A stretch of 64,000 nt of DNA from Planctomycetota bacterium (GCA_029259915.1 JAJDED010000039.1:1-64000); one strand, 5' to 3'; shown: positions 1 to 9,333, counted from the stretch's first letter. Translations and numbers: made by a program. Notes: generated by a model from the letters alone, not told the origin.

Positions 1-330
1 GCTTGCTTCGCAGCAGCAGCGATTCTTACGCTTGAACAACTTGCTCAAGAAACAGCTTCGCTTCTTTTTGCAGCAGCACTTGCTGGCACAGCCACAGCTG
101 GCTTCGCAGCAGTTGTCACCACAGCAGCCATCGCCGCAGCAACCGTCGTCACAACAGTTGTCGCCGCAGCAATCGTCGGCACATCCACAAGATTTTTCAC
201 AACAACACTGCGGTTCGCACGAGTCGCAACCGCAGCCACATCCAAGCATCGTGTCCAACAAACCATATCCATAGCTCGGGCCTGTCAGACACACGCCTAC
301 GATGAGCGCTCCTAATACGTTCCACTTCAT
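1..330 (-). CDS. Cys-rich secreted repeat protein, C-terminus beyond window
   Basis: Reading the minus strand from an ATG at 330 gives an open frame of 110 codons that runs off the window, which is why the ORF track misses it. Residues 1 to about 22 (MKWNVLGALIVGVCLTG...) look like a signal peptide. The mature part has roughly 28 cysteines, including CC pairs every five residues (CCGDNCCDDGCCGDGCC), then a Lys/Arg-rich stretch with a further CCC. The 15-bp periodicity of the DNA reflects this protein repeat. No family was recognised; metal binding or a disulfide-rich envelope role is possible but only inferred. The Gln/Ser-rich plus-strand ORF at 32-274 is its shadow. Confidence 0.75.
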   Translation of the reverse strand, partial: MKWNVLGALIVGVCLTGPSYGYGLLDTMLGCGCGCDSCEPQCCCEKSCGCADDCCGDNCCDDGCCGDGCCGDNCCEASCGCASKCCCKKKRSCFLSKLFKRKNRCCCEAS

Positions 331-1108
331 CGAATAACGTCTCCTATTCGTTGGGGACGACTGCGCAAACACAGCTAACCTGTGTTCCGGCGTCTGGAAT
401 CGCCACACCTTCCCTGGCATTGGTCGCGATGACGTGTAACTTGGGCGTGTGCCCGGATGACTTGCGGGGGGTAAGGAAGGCGGGTGTTCCGGATTTGCCG
501 GAGGGGTCAAGGGGGGTTGCAATCGTGTCCCACGGTCAGGCGTCAACACCAGTCGAGCCAATCCATGACTCGAAGTAGTACAGGCCGGTTTGTCGACGCG
601 CTAAACAGCGGTTCGTCGCGTAAACACCTGAGTGCTTTGCTTGCGACATCAACTCGTATCGGTTGGGCCTGTAAGAACGCTTGAGGACTCAGAAGTAATT
701 TTCCCCAAGTGGTTTAGGTCAACCGTTAGGCAAAATATAGCGGCCACGGAAGCTTGCTTGCTGGTGCCGATTGTAGACGCAAAATCGCGTCCATTGCTCA
801 TAGCTGGGATATTGAAAACTTGCTATGTTAACAGGGAAATAATGCGGAATGACCGTGCGATCGTGTAGCGTTCGGAAAGCTGATCTGCAAAGTTTCCCGG
901 TTCACAAAACCCACCCTGGTCGTCAAACTTTACTAAGCTTCACACCCGGTCATCCGGCAGGTTCCCTCCCCATTCGCCCACCATCCAGGTTACCTCTGAG
1001 CTGCGTTCCCAGAAAAGCCTCGCCATTTTATCAGTTGGTTCAATTCGTCGGTTCGCCTCACCGTTAATGGGCGATATGAAATTCCCTTCCGTTTCGAGGT
1101 TCTCGACA
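331..1108. other. Intergenic region, no gene seen
   Basis: About 780 bases between the divergent Cys-rich gene and the PQQ-like gene. Short ORFs exist in several frames but none has a convincing ribosome binding site or recognisable product. A G-rich tract near 470-520 has no clear partner arm. It presumably holds both divergent promoters. Confidence 0.5.
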
Positions 1109-3373
1109 ATGACCCGTACTGCATGTCGTCTGTTGTTGGTGCTGCACCTGTTCGCCGGAAGCACGGCGCATGCCAACCAAAGCTATGCCGATAGCGCCAT
1201 GGATTGGCCCAATTGGCGCGGGCCGAGGCAAAACAACTCCTCTACCGAGAAGGGACTGATCGACCACTGGGACCCCAACGGAGGACCGGGAAGCAACCTG
1301 CTTTGGAAAAACGAAGAACTAGGCGGACGCTCCACGCCGATCGTCATGCGCGGGAAACTCTTCACCATTGTTCGCGACCAGCCGGGAACGCCCACCGAAG
1401 CGGCAAAGGTCGTCTGCGTGGATGCCGCCTCGGGCGAGAAGCTTTGGCAACATCGTTTTAATGTCTATTTGAGCGACGTGCCTGATACACGCGTAGGTTG
1501 GTCCTGCTGCGCAGGCGATCCGGAAACAGGTCGCATCTATGCGCAAAGCGTATCGGGATATTTTTGTTGCTTGGAAGGCGACACCGGCAAACTGGTTTGG
1601 CAGCGCAGTCTCCACGAAGAGTTTGGCCTGCTCAGCACCTATGGCGGACGAACCAATGTACCTTTGGTTTTCGAAGACTTGATTCTCGTCAGCGGGGTCG
1701 TCATCGGTTGGGGCGACTCTCCCGACTGGGGGTCACTTGCCAAGCCGGCCCATCGGTTCCTGGCCTTCGACAAATTCACCGGCGAACTACGCTGGATCAA
1801 TGGCACGAATATCTCCCCCTACGACACGACCTACAGCACGCCGACGATTACGACCTTGGGCGGACAAGCTGCCATGGTTTTCGCCTCGGGCGACGGCGGA
1901 TTGTGGGCCCTGCAACCGCGAACCGGAAAACGGTTGTGGAACTATCCGTTTTCGCGCCGCGGGATCAATGTGTCGCCATTGGTTGTTGGCAACACCGTTT
2001 ACCTTTCGCACGGCGAAGAAAATGTCGTGGGTAGCGCGATGGGTTCTTTGGTCGCAATCGACGGAACCCAATCGGGCAATCTCACCGGAAAAGAAAATTG
2101 GCAAACGTTTCAAGTCATGGCCGGCAAGAGTTCGCCAATTATGGTGGACGGAAAATTGTGGGTTGTTAGCGACGGGGCAAAACTCGGCATCTTCGATCCG
2201 ACAACCGGTGAACAGATCGCACGCAAAGCGTTGGGCCGCACGATGCGAAGCACCCCGCTCTACGCCGACGGCAAGGTTTACTTATGTACCAACGAAGGCG
2301 TGTGGGTAATCCTTCAGCCAACCGATAGTGGTGTGAAAGTCTTGCAGAAGTTGCGGCTGCCTGGCGAAGCGAGCGATGGATCTCCCATAGTTTCGCTTGG
2401 CCGGATTTACCTACCAACATCGCGCGCGATTTATTGTCTTGGCGACGAATCACACAATCCGTCCGCCGAGCCACTTCCTACGCTGCCAAAAGAAACACCT
2501 GTGGCCGAAGATCCAGCTCCGGCACAGTTGCAAATCGTTCCCTACGACATTCTGTTGAAGCCCGGACAGCAGCAAAAATACCTCGCACGGGTTTTCAATG
2601 CCCGCGGCCAGTTACTCCGTGAAGTTCCTGCCAGCGAAGTTGCATTTCAAGTCGAGGGACCCGGTTCGATTTCCGCAGAAGGCAATTACACGGCAAGCAA
2701 CCACAATGCACACGAGGCGGCACGCGTTGTTTGTCGCGTTGGAGAATTGCAAGGCACCGCCCGAGTGCGCATCGTGCCGCCGCTGCCTTGGGAATTTGAT
2801 TTCTATACCGGCGACAAAGTGCCGCTCACCTGGGTAGGCGGACGCGTGCGGTATGTTTTGCGAGAAGTCGATGGGGAGAAAATTGCCGTGAAACGCGACG
2901 TACTACCCACGCCGCGCAATCCTCATAACAAACTCGGCACACGCAGTCGATTGTGGATGGGGCCGATCGATCTGTCGAATTACACCATCCAAGCCGACGT
3001 GAAGCTAACCGAAAAGAACGGCAAACTGCCAGACATCGGTCTCATTAACAGCCGCTATACAATGACCGTGCGGTCGATGAATCGCAAATTGCGAATCTAT
3101 AGCTGGAGCCCGCACGATACTCGGGCATTTGCAGAGGTCGAATATGCTCCTTCACCAAATACTTGGGTGACGATGAAGCTACGCGTCGAATCCGATGGCG
3201 ACCAAGCCGTTGTGCGCGGCAAGCTCTGGCAACGCGGACACGAAGAACCTGACGAATGGACCGTCTCGATGGTCGATCCTTCGCCCAATCTCTTTGGTAG
3301 CCCCGGCTTGTATGGCAATGCTCAAGAAGCGGAGATTCACATAGACAATATCTCTGTAACACCAAACCAGTAG
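1109..3373 (+). CDS. Secreted PQQ-like beta-propeller protein
   Basis: The track starts at 1067, but the ATG at 1109 (MTRTACRLLLVLHLF...) opens directly on a signal peptide ending near AHA, so it is preferred. About residues 35-450 carry WD/PQQ-like blade motifs (GKLVWQRS, GELRWING, GKRLWNYP), as in BamB-like and quinoprotein-like propellers. A middle segment beginning near LQIVPYDILLKPG resembles a bacterial Ig-like domain. The last 170 or so residues resemble a concanavalin/LamG-type jelly roll. No dehydrogenase catalytic residues were identified, so enzyme activity is not claimed. It is probably periplasmic and lies 74 bp upstream of a second propeller gene with a strong stem-loop between them. 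Confidence 0.85.
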   Translation: MTRTACRLLLVLHLFAGSTAHANQSYADSAMDWPNWRGPRQNNSSTEKGLIDHWDPNGGPGSNLLWKNEELGGRSTPIVMRGKLFTIVRDQPGTPTEAAKVVCVDAASGEKLWQHRFNVYLSDVPDTRVGWSCCAGDPETGRIYAQSVSGYFCCLEGDTGKLVWQRSLHEEFGLLSTYGGRTNVPLVFEDLILVSGVVIGWGDSPDWGSLAKPAHRFLAFDKFTGELRWINGTNISPYDTTYSTPTITTLGGQAAMVFASGDGGLWALQPRTGKRLWNYPFSRRGINVSPLVVGNTVYLSHGEENVVGSAMGSLVAIDGTQSGNLTGKENWQTFQVMAGKSSPIMVDGKLWVVSDGAKLGIFDPTTGEQIARKALGRTMRSTPLYADGKVYLCTNEGVWVILQPTDSGVKVLQKLRLPGEASDGSPIVSLGRIYLPTSRAIYCLGDESHNPSAEPLPTLPKETPVAEDPAPAQLQIVPYDILLKPGQQQKYLARVFNARGQLLREVPASEVAFQVEGPGSISAEGNYTASNHNAHEAARVVCRVGELQGTARVRIVPPLPWEFDFYTGDKVPLTWVGGRVRYVLREVDGEKIAVKRDVLPTPRNPHNKLGTRSRLWMGPIDLSNYTIQADVKLTEKNGKLPDIGLINSRYTMTVRSMNRKLRIYSWSPHDTRAFAEVEYAPSPNTWVTMKLRVESDGDQAVVRGKLWQRGHEEPDEWTVSMVDPSPNLFGSPGLYGNAQEAEIHIDNISVTPNQ

Positions 3374-3389
3374 CACTGAAATAGGTTTA

Positions 3390-3430
3390 CCCGCGAAACC
3401 GCAAGCGGCCGTCGCTTGCGGTTTCGCGGG
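3390..3430. terminator. Perfect 18-bp stem-loop between the two propeller genes
   Basis: CCCGCGAAACCGCAAGCG and its exact reverse complement flank a 5-base loop (GCCGT). There is no T-run, so it may be an RNA stability or attenuation structure rather than a classic intrinsic terminator. It is 17 bases after one stop codon and 17 before the next start. Confidence 0.6.
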
Positions 3431-3447
3431 CAAAGAATGAATTTTCA

Positions 3448-5181
3448 ATGGATCTCACAATGAACAGAGCATGGCGAATTGTTGGTATCTTGGTGGCTGC
3501 ACTATTGGGCTGGTCGCTGGGTAATGCTGGGGCAGTGACGAATAGCGCAGAACCAAACGTCAACTGGTCCCAGTGGGGCGGCAATTCGATGCGCAATAAT
3601 ACGCCTGTCGGACACGGTATCCCCGTCGACTGGAATGTGGGAAAATTCGATTACCGCACCGGAGAGTGGAATCCTGCGAACGCGAAAAATATCAAATGGG
3701 TCGCCCGGCTGGGCTCCCAGTCTTATGGTAACGCCGTGATCGCCGACGGCAGAATCTTTGTCGGCACCAACAACAGTGGCGGTTGGCTGGAGCGGTATCC
3801 CGCAAACGTTGACTTGGGTTGCTTACTCTGTTTTGATAGCGAATTGGGAGAATTCCTCTGGCAACACAGTAGCGAAAAACTCCCCTCCGGACGCGTCCAC
3901 GATTGGCCCCTCCAGGGCATTTGTTGCGCCCCGTTGGTCGAAGGAAATCGACTTTGGTTTGTCACCAGCCGCGGCGAAGTGCGCTGCCTCGACACCGAAG
4001 GGTTCCGGGACGGCGAAAACGACGGGCCGTTCACGCAAGAAGAAATCCAAACTGAACAGGAAGCCGACGTTGTTTGGAGCTTCAACATGATGGAGCAGCT
4101 CGGTATTTCGCAGCACAACATGTGCAGTTGCTCGGTCACCGCTGCGGGTGACATTCTGTTGGTCAATACGTCGAACGGTGTCGACGTCGAACATAATTAC
4201 ATCCCCGCTCCCGAGGCTCCCAGCTTTTTCGCCATGAATAAAAACACGGGCGAGGTGTTATGGACCGACAACTCGCCAGGGCTAAACATTTTGCATGGCC
4301 AATGGTCTTCGCCCACGGTTGCGGAACTTGCCGGGCACACCCAAGCGATCTTCGGCGGCGGCGATGGTTGGGTTTACAGTTTCGACGTTGCCGGGTCGCC
4401 CGATGGCAAATCCCGCTTACTGTGGAAATTCGATGCCAATCCCAAAACGTCGAAGTGGGAATTAGGTGGTCGCGGCACGCGAAACAACATCATTGCCACA
4501 CCGGTGGTTTACGAGGGACACGTGTATGTCGCGGTAGGACAGGATCCCGAACATGGCGAGGGCATCGGACATTTGTGGTGCATCGACCCTGCGAAGCGAG
4601 GCGACGTCAGCCCCGAACTGGCATTCAATGCCGCGAATCCAGAAAAACCGATTCCTCATAAACGTGTTCAGGCGGTGATCCCCGAAGAAGGCGACCTCAC
4701 ACGCCCCAATCCCAACTCCGCGGCCGTTTGGCACTATAGCCAGTTCGATCAGAACGGAGACGGAAACGTCGATTTCGAAGAAACCATGCACCGCAGTTGC
4801 GGCACCGTGGCCATCCGCGACGGTGTGTTGTACATCGCCGACTTCAGCGGGCTGTTTCACTGCCTTGATGCAGCCACCGGCCAAGTCCACTGGACCTACG
4901 ATATGCTCTCGGCAGCATGGGGATCACCGCTTCTAGTCGAAGACAAAGTCTACATCGGCGACGAGGACGGCGAAGTGGCCATCTTCCGTCACTCGGCAGA
5001 TCGTGCAAAGGCGATGCGCGAAGTCGACGGCGAATGGCAACCCTTTTATGGAACACGTGAAATGGGAAACAGCGTTTACAGCACACCGATCGTCGCCGAC
5101 AATGTACTCTACATTTCCAATCGCACCCATTTGTTTGCGATTGTTAATTCCGAAAGTTCAACCGAGGCTACCGATGACTAA
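3448..5181 (+). CDS. Secreted PQQ-like beta-propeller protein with EF-hand loop
   Basis: 577 residues with an N-terminal hydrophobic export signal (IVGILVAALLGWSLG). Blade motifs such as GEFLWQHSS, GEVLWTDNS and GQVHWTYD recur along the chain, placing it in the same propeller superfamily as the preceding gene. Near residues 434-445 an insertion DQNGDGNVDFEE matches a calcium-binding EF-hand loop, unusual within a propeller. Starts at 3448 and 3460 (MNRAWRIV) are both possible. It is followed by a receiver-like gene whose ATG overlaps this stop by 8 bases, so the three genes probably form one transcription unit. Substrate or ligand unknown. Confidence 0.85.
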   Translation: MDLTMNRAWRIVGILVAALLGWSLGNAGAVTNSAEPNVNWSQWGGNSMRNNTPVGHGIPVDWNVGKFDYRTGEWNPANAKNIKWVARLGSQSYGNAVIADGRIFVGTNNSGGWLERYPANVDLGCLLCFDSELGEFLWQHSSEKLPSGRVHDWPLQGICCAPLVEGNRLWFVTSRGEVRCLDTEGFRDGENDGPFTQEEIQTEQEADVVWSFNMMEQLGISQHNMCSCSVTAAGDILLVNTSNGVDVEHNYIPAPEAPSFFAMNKNTGEVLWTDNSPGLNILHGQWSSPTVAELAGHTQAIFGGGDGWVYSFDVAGSPDGKSRLLWKFDANPKTSKWELGGRGTRNNIIATPVVYEGHVYVAVGQDPEHGEGIGHLWCIDPAKRGDVSPELAFNAANPEKPIPHKRVQAVIPEEGDLTRPNPNSAAVWHYSQFDQNGDGNVDFEETMHRSCGTVAIRDGVLYIADFSGLFHCLDAATGQVHWTYDMLSAAWGSPLLVEDKVYIGDEDGEVAIFRHSADRAKAMREVDGEWQPFYGTREMGNSVYSTPIVADNVLYISNRTHLFAIVNSESSTEATDD

Positions 5182-5557
5182 ACAAGTGCTTGACGTCGGC
5201 AATTGCGGACCCGATTTTTCGTCGATCCATGGTTTTCTTACTAGTCGGTTCGAATGCAAAGTGGTGCAATGCCATGGCCTCGACGACACGCTCGACGCGC
5301 TGCGCAAAGGCGAATATGCCCTCGTGCTCATCAACCGAAAACTCGATCGCGATTACACCGACGGCATCGAAATCGTCAAGCAGATGAAGTCGGATCCTGA
5401 ACTGAAAGACGTGCCGGTGATGTTGATCACCAACTTCACCGAGCACCAAGACACCGCCGTCGAGGCCGGGGCCGAGCGCGGTTTCGGCAAACTAGATTTC
5501 GACAAACCAGAAACGGTGGAACGTGTCCGCCCATTTCTGGAACCGGTAGGCGCGTAA
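5174..5557 (+). CDS. Degenerate response-regulator receiver protein
   Basis: The ORF track begins at 5003 inside the previous gene; the ATG at 5174 overlaps the upstream stop (ATGACTAA) and gives a 127-residue single-domain protein. The fold signature is receiver-like: LVLIN at the beta-3 end, LITNFTE at beta-4, and GFGK at beta-5. The usual phospho-acceptor Asp is replaced by Asn (about residue 54), and the N-terminal acidic pair is missing. From the family this suggests an atypical receiver that cannot be phosphorylated canonically and acts as a binding module. Translational coupling to the propeller gene suggests a shared process. The exact role is unknown. Confidence 0.75.
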   Translation: MTKQVLDVGNCGPDFSSIHGFLTSRFECKVVQCHGLDDTLDALRKGEYALVLINRKLDRDYTDGIEIVKQMKSDPELKDVPVMLITNFTEHQDTAVEAGAERGFGKLDFDKPETVERVRPFLEPVGA

Positions 5558-5576
5558 TACTACTGCGCTGGGTTGA

Positions 5577-5750
5577 AACCACAACGGCACGACGAGCACA
5601 ACGAGATGCTAGCCAGTCAAATTGGAATTCCAAAGCGATAAACACACAATCTCGTGTCACCAAAAAATCGTTTGACTTTTGGAACAGGTTGGGAAGCTTG
5701 TAGCGCCTATTTGTAGTTTCTTTCGTCGTGTCCGTTGTGTCGTTGTGGTT
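5577..5750. repeat. Intergenic inverted repeat, AACCACAACG type
   Basis: The left arm AACCACAACGGCACGACGAG and a right arm ending GTGTCGTTGTGGTT are imperfect reverse complements about 110 bp apart. Same design as the elements near 14.4, 38.1 and 40.0 kb. Confidence 0.6.
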
Positions 5751-5805
5751 CAACAAACTTTGTGCTGTAGCACTCCACAGACAAAGAGATAGCCGCAAAC
5801 CACAT

Positions 5806-6132
5806 TCAGCCTTCGATAGCTTCTTTCACAGGCTGAACGAAGTGGGGCGACTTGCCGCTCTTGGAGAGTTCTTGGGCCTTTTTGTCGGCCAGTTTGCGCT
5901 CGCTGAATTCAAACAGCGCTATACGGCGGAGCGATTGGTTGAACACGCCCCAATAGGCCTTGAGCCGGATCTCTTTGGCTGCGCGGCTGCGCGGTTTTTT
6001 CTTCTTGGGCTCAGCCGCCTTTTTCTTGGCGGGGGCCTTCTTTTTCGTGGCCGCAGCTTTCTTGGTGGCGGCCTTTTTGGTCGTAGCCGCCTTCTTGGCC
6101 GGGGCCTTCTTTTTTGCAGTCTTTTTGGCCAT
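5806..6132 (-). CDS. Lys/Ala-rich histone-H1-like protein
   Basis: The ATG at 6132 (MAKKTAKKKAPAKKAATTKK) is preferred over the track start at 6189, which would add a non-basic leader. The first half of the 108-residue product is almost pure AKK/AAT repeats like the C-terminal tail of histone H1 or bacterial Hc1/AlgP-like proteins. The second half is a non-repetitive domain (LKAYWGVFNQSLRRIALFEF ... KSPHFVQPVKEAIE). A DNA- or RNA-binding role is inferred from the basic tail. The globular part was not identified with a named family. It is expressed away from its neighbours and appears monocistronic. Confidence 0.75.
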   Translation of the reverse strand: MAKKTAKKKAPAKKAATTKKAATKKAAATKKKAPAKKKAAEPKKKKPRSRAAKEIRLKAYWGVFNQSLRRIALFEFSERKLADKKAQELSKSGKSPHFVQPVKEAIEG

Positions 6133-6298
6133 AACCCATACGAAAAAGAGAGAAATACTGGTTCCCAATCGACAATTACGCCAAATCATACCTGATCGGG
6201 GGGCAGTTGGCTACCGCTACCAAGTCTCCATTCTGCAAATGGGCAAATGGAGATTCTCGCGGAACTCTAGCGGTTTTCCGGCCTATCCCTACGCAGTT

Positions 6299-6679
6299 TC
6301 AGAGAGCCACGCCAATTCGCTTGGCCTGCTGTGTGAGGGCAGGCTGAAAATAGACCATCGGTCGCAATCGGCGTGTCGGGCTCTTTCGCACGGCCCGATC
6401 GCGCGACCAGAAAAACGTGCTATCCACCAACCGCCTTGGCAGTTTGCCTTGTTCCACTTGAACAACCACTTTGTCGATAAACGCAAGATCTGCCTTAGTC
6501 TTCGCTTTGAGCCCCGCCGTGAGTTGATCGCGCAGCGTGACCTTGCGACCCTGGCCCGTGGAGGGACTGGTCGATTGTTGAGCGAACGCGGGCAGCATAC
6601 CCGCGACAACCAGCGCAGCCAGTATCAGCAAACCTAAAGATCGTGTGCCGATTATCGGAAACGAACTTCGAATTGTCAT
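6299..6679 (-). CDS. Small secreted protein of unknown function
   Basis: The track starts at a TTG (6691); the ATG at 6679 has GGAG seven bases upstream (TTTTGGAGTTTCGCATG) and is preferred. The 126-residue product has a signal peptide (LGLLILAALVVAGMLPAFAQQ) and a basic C-terminal domain (TKADLAFIDKVVVQVEQG ... DSTFFWSRDRA). The pattern LPRRLVDSTFFW looks like a conserved core, but no named family could be assigned. Probably a periplasmic or surface protein. No clear operon partner: the H1-like gene lies 166 bp downstream on the same strand. Confidence 0.7.
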   Translation of the reverse strand: MTIRSSFPIIGTRSLGLLILAALVVAGMLPAFAQQSTSPSTGQGRKVTLRDQLTAGLKAKTKADLAFIDKVVVQVEQGKLPRRLVDSTFFWSRDRAVRKSPTRRLRPMVYFQPALTQQAKRIGVAL

Positions 6680-6751
6680 GCGAAACTCCAAAATACTTAA
6701 ACTGAAAAGAGAAACCGCATAATCGATAACACTACACGATTAGAAAAAAGG

Positions 6752-6817
6752 GAACACTAATTTTCGCTAATCCCCACTAATCAGATTTTTAGCGAAGATT
6801 AGCGTGGATAAGTGTTC
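6752..6817. repeat. Inverted repeat, GAACACT...AGTGTTC type
   Basis: Left arm begins GAACACTAATTTTCGCTAAT, right arm ends GCGTGGATAAGTGTTC; arms are imperfectly complementary. The same core occurs as the inner hairpin of the element at 14398-14527. Confidence 0.65.
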
Positions 6818-7316
6818 AAAAAAATATCGTAAATCTGTACACACTGGCATCTGAGATCGGGGTGGATTTGTACGGCCCCCCCGTAGCTGTCACAAGCCCA
6901 ATTCCAGTGCTGAAGCACCGCTGTCAACCTCTGGCACTAAAGTAATGGCAAAAACAAGGGTTCTTAAAAATTGTTGAACCGCAACCGATTTCGGCATGCG
7001 TTTTGCTCAACAAAAAAACATGCTCGCAACCCTATTTCGCAAGGTAGAATTATCATGTAGTCTTCTGCTCCGCCGCTTGGTTTGCGGTGGAGTGATTGGC
7101 CCAGATGGCCGATGAAAGAATTCGCCGAAGTACCTTACCGCTGCCAAAGTGGTCGCGGTGTTACAAAACAAACTTCCTGGTCACAATTCCGTCGGGAGGA
7201 CCAAATTTTTGGATTTGCCCGGGTCGATACTATGGCAGCGCGCAGCGCTGTCCGACACGCGCTTTTCTTCCAGCGACTCCACACCGTCGCAATTAGACCG
7301 GAAGTTTGACTTAAAG

Positions 7317-7362
7317 AAAAAGGGTCGCTGGTATGCCTCAAGGCTTACCGCGGCCCTTTTTT
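7317..7362. terminator. Bidirectional intrinsic terminator
   Basis: AAAAAGGGTCGCTGGTA pairs with TACCGCGGCCCTTTTTT, with an inner GCCT/AGGC extension leaving a tiny loop. A-run and T-run on opposite sides let it act on both strands. It sits just past the 3' end of the PhoX-like gene. Confidence 0.8.
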
Positions 7363-7389
7363 CTTTTTGCACACTGTTTTGTTTCAGAC

Positions 7390-9057
7390 CTACCGCACTT
7401 TTCTGTAACGGGCTGTCGAAAACCAAACGCTTGCCAAAGCAACAAAAGCCATCGACGTTGGCTCGGGCACAGCGTTTATTGCTGACAGCGGAGGAGGCGA
7501 GCCGTACTGGGCTTTCCATACGTCCAGGTCGTTGTTGTCAACGTCTCCGTCGTTTTCCGCATCGCCCTGATTCTGCAGCGTGCCACTGCCAACGTTCTGT
7601 TGCCAGATCAGAAAATCAGCTCCATCGACGACGCCGTCACCATTGAAATCGGCGTTATCCTTCGCTGCAAAAGGGTTGATCAGCACGGAAAGCGAAGCGG
7701 TACCCTGGCTGGCGGTCAGCATAACGCTGCCAGGGTTGTATCCGACGAGATCCGAGATGTCGATTATCCCCGTGCTTTCGGTGGCGCCGACCGTATTGCC
7801 GATAAGCGTCAAGTCGCTACCGTCGGGAGCGTTCATCCAAATCTCACCGTGACTGCTATCCTCGTTGACGAAGATCAGTCCGTCGGGATAAGCCGTGCCA
7901 TTGATAACCGTGGGGGCCGACCATTCGACGTTGTCGGGATCGCCAAAAGTGCCGGCGACGCCAGTGACGTCGTTTTGGATCTTTGTGATCGAGAAATCAG
8001 AGGTTGCCGGGTTAAAACTCCCACTCCCAAAATCTAAATTGAAATCGAACGTAAAAAGCCCGAAGTTTTGGTTGCCTAGGACAGCACGCGTGGGATCGCT
8101 AGGGCTCGTGTCTACATCCTCCAGTTTGCTGGCGACCAGGGCGCCGGCAGTGGTGGTATCAAACGTTCCATCGGCTGAGGTTCCGCTACCTGGTAACGTG
8201 TCGTTGAGATAATAATAGCTGCCGTATGCCAAGCCGTTGCGAGCCAGAAAATCGTTGGATGGGTTCCCGTTGGCATCTTTGCCTTTCTCGCCGATGTACA
8301 TCTTCATCGTCGAGGTTCCACCGTCTGGCGAAAGCAACAGAGCCACGTGATCCGTTTCCCCCGTGTCGAGCAGTGCAGCATTCTCCCATGAGTCTCTAGG
8401 CATGCCGCCGATACCGCCTGTGGCGCTGCCTGCCACGTCGCTAAGCTGATAGAAGTCGCGGTTGTCGAGATCCAAGGCAAACAGCCGATTGGTGGCAAAG
8501 TTGTTGAAGCCCTCCTCGCCGGTGATGTAGACGTTGTCGACAAAGCCCCGACCAGCACCAAACGTATTGGGGAGATACGATTGGCCGGAACAAAAGCGAT
8601 TGAAACTCGTGTTGGAAATATCGCTCGTGTTGGTCCAGCTTGCCCCACCATCGCTTGACCAGCGATCATAAGCTTGCCTGGCGGAGTTGACGAAGCTAAC
8701 TCCAGGAGTTCCGCTACTGATGGTATTGGTAATCGCCGTCTTAAGGTTTGCCAAGTTGAGATTCACCTCGCTGATCGTCGTATCGGATGTAATCTCGTGG
8801 TTCACCTGCACGCGTAGGGTAGAAGGATCTGAAAGCGTAGCGCCAAGACCATCGAAAGCGGCCGGCATAGCCCAACTAAAACCATCCCCTGCTGGATCCT
8901 CGCCGATGGAGATCACCTCAAACGCTTTCCAGCCGTTGAGAGGATTTATCTGCAGCGTACCGCCATCCAACGCCAAACTATCAGGGACGCAAACCGTAAG
9001 AGACAAACCGAGAACTACCAACAGAGCCCGTCCACTGCATTTGTAAGAAAAGTACAT
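7390..9057 (-). CDS. PhoX-like (DUF839-like) secreted protein with dockerin and PEP-CTERM
   Basis: The start at 9057 (MYFSYKCSGRALLVVLG) is chosen because GGAAGGTGG lies just upstream and a signal peptide follows; the track start at 9153 adds an unlikely leader. The 555-residue product has a long beta-rich region with features of PhoX/DUF839 proteins (GEEGFNNFATNRLFALDL, WSAPTVINGTAYPDGLIFVNED). Near the C-terminus are dockerin-like calcium loops (DFNGDGVVDGADFLIWQ, DAENDGDVDNNDLDVWK). It ends with a PEP-CTERM sorting signal (VPEPTSMAFVALASVWF, then Arg residues). From family knowledge the tail is processed by an exosortase, which is not in this window. Phosphatase activity is unproven. Confidence 0.8.
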   Translation of the reverse strand: MYFSYKCSGRALLVVLGLSLTVCVPDSLALDGGTLQINPLNGWKAFEVISIGEDPAGDGFSWAMPAAFDGLGATLSDPSTLRVQVNHEITSDTTISEVNLNLANLKTAITNTISSGTPGVSFVNSARQAYDRWSSDGGASWTNTSDISNTSFNRFCSGQSYLPNTFGAGRGFVDNVYITGEEGFNNFATNRLFALDLDNRDFYQLSDVAGSATGGIGGMPRDSWENAALLDTGETDHVALLLSPDGGTSTMKMYIGEKGKDANGNPSNDFLARNGLAYGSYYYLNDTLPGSGTSADGTFDTTTAGALVASKLEDVDTSPSDPTRAVLGNQNFGLFTFDFNLDFGSGSFNPATSDFSITKIQNDVTGVAGTFGDPDNVEWSAPTVINGTAYPDGLIFVNEDSSHGEIWMNAPDGSDLTLIGNTVGATESTGIIDISDLVGYNPGSVMLTASQGTASLSVLINPFAAKDNADFNGDGVVDGADFLIWQQNVGSGTLQNQGDAENDGDVDNNDLDVWKAQYGSPPPLSAINAVPEPTSMAFVALASVWFSTARYRKVR

Positions 9058-9333
9058 CCGCCACCTTCCAGGGTTAAAAATTATCGGTATGAAGAGACTA
9101 CAAACTCGTACCCTGCGACCCTCCATCTTAGTCGCTTTTCGCCGAGAAAACAATCATTTTGGTCGCGGTCTGCCGAGAGCCACCAACTAACCCTTGCATG
9201 CTTATAAGACGCACCACGGCCGATCTGGACAGAAACAATACTCTATTCTACCGCAAGGTGATTTCCTTAGAATGACAGGGCCTTTGATTCAGGGGCACGC
9301 TGTTACCGAATCACCTCCGCCTGCGAGCCTTTC

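Larger units (their letters stand above)
6680..7389. other. Intergenic region with inverted repeat and bidirectional terminator
   Basis: 710 bases without a convincing gene. It contains the GAACACT-type inverted repeat at 6752-6817 and the strong terminator at 7317-7362; the rest shows no recognisable feature. Confidence 0.5.

Noticed and set aside
32-274. Gln/Ser-rich 80-residue plus-strand ORF
   Set aside because: Reverse reading of the Cys-repeat gene; composition reflects codons of CC repeats.
5003-5173. N-terminal extension of the receiver-like ORF
   Set aside because: Overlaps the propeller gene in another frame; the receiver domain begins at 5174.
5806-6132. Possible pseudogene or low-complexity artefact
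   Set aside because: The K/A repeats continue into a non-repetitive conserved-looking domain with an intact start and stop, so it is kept as a gene.
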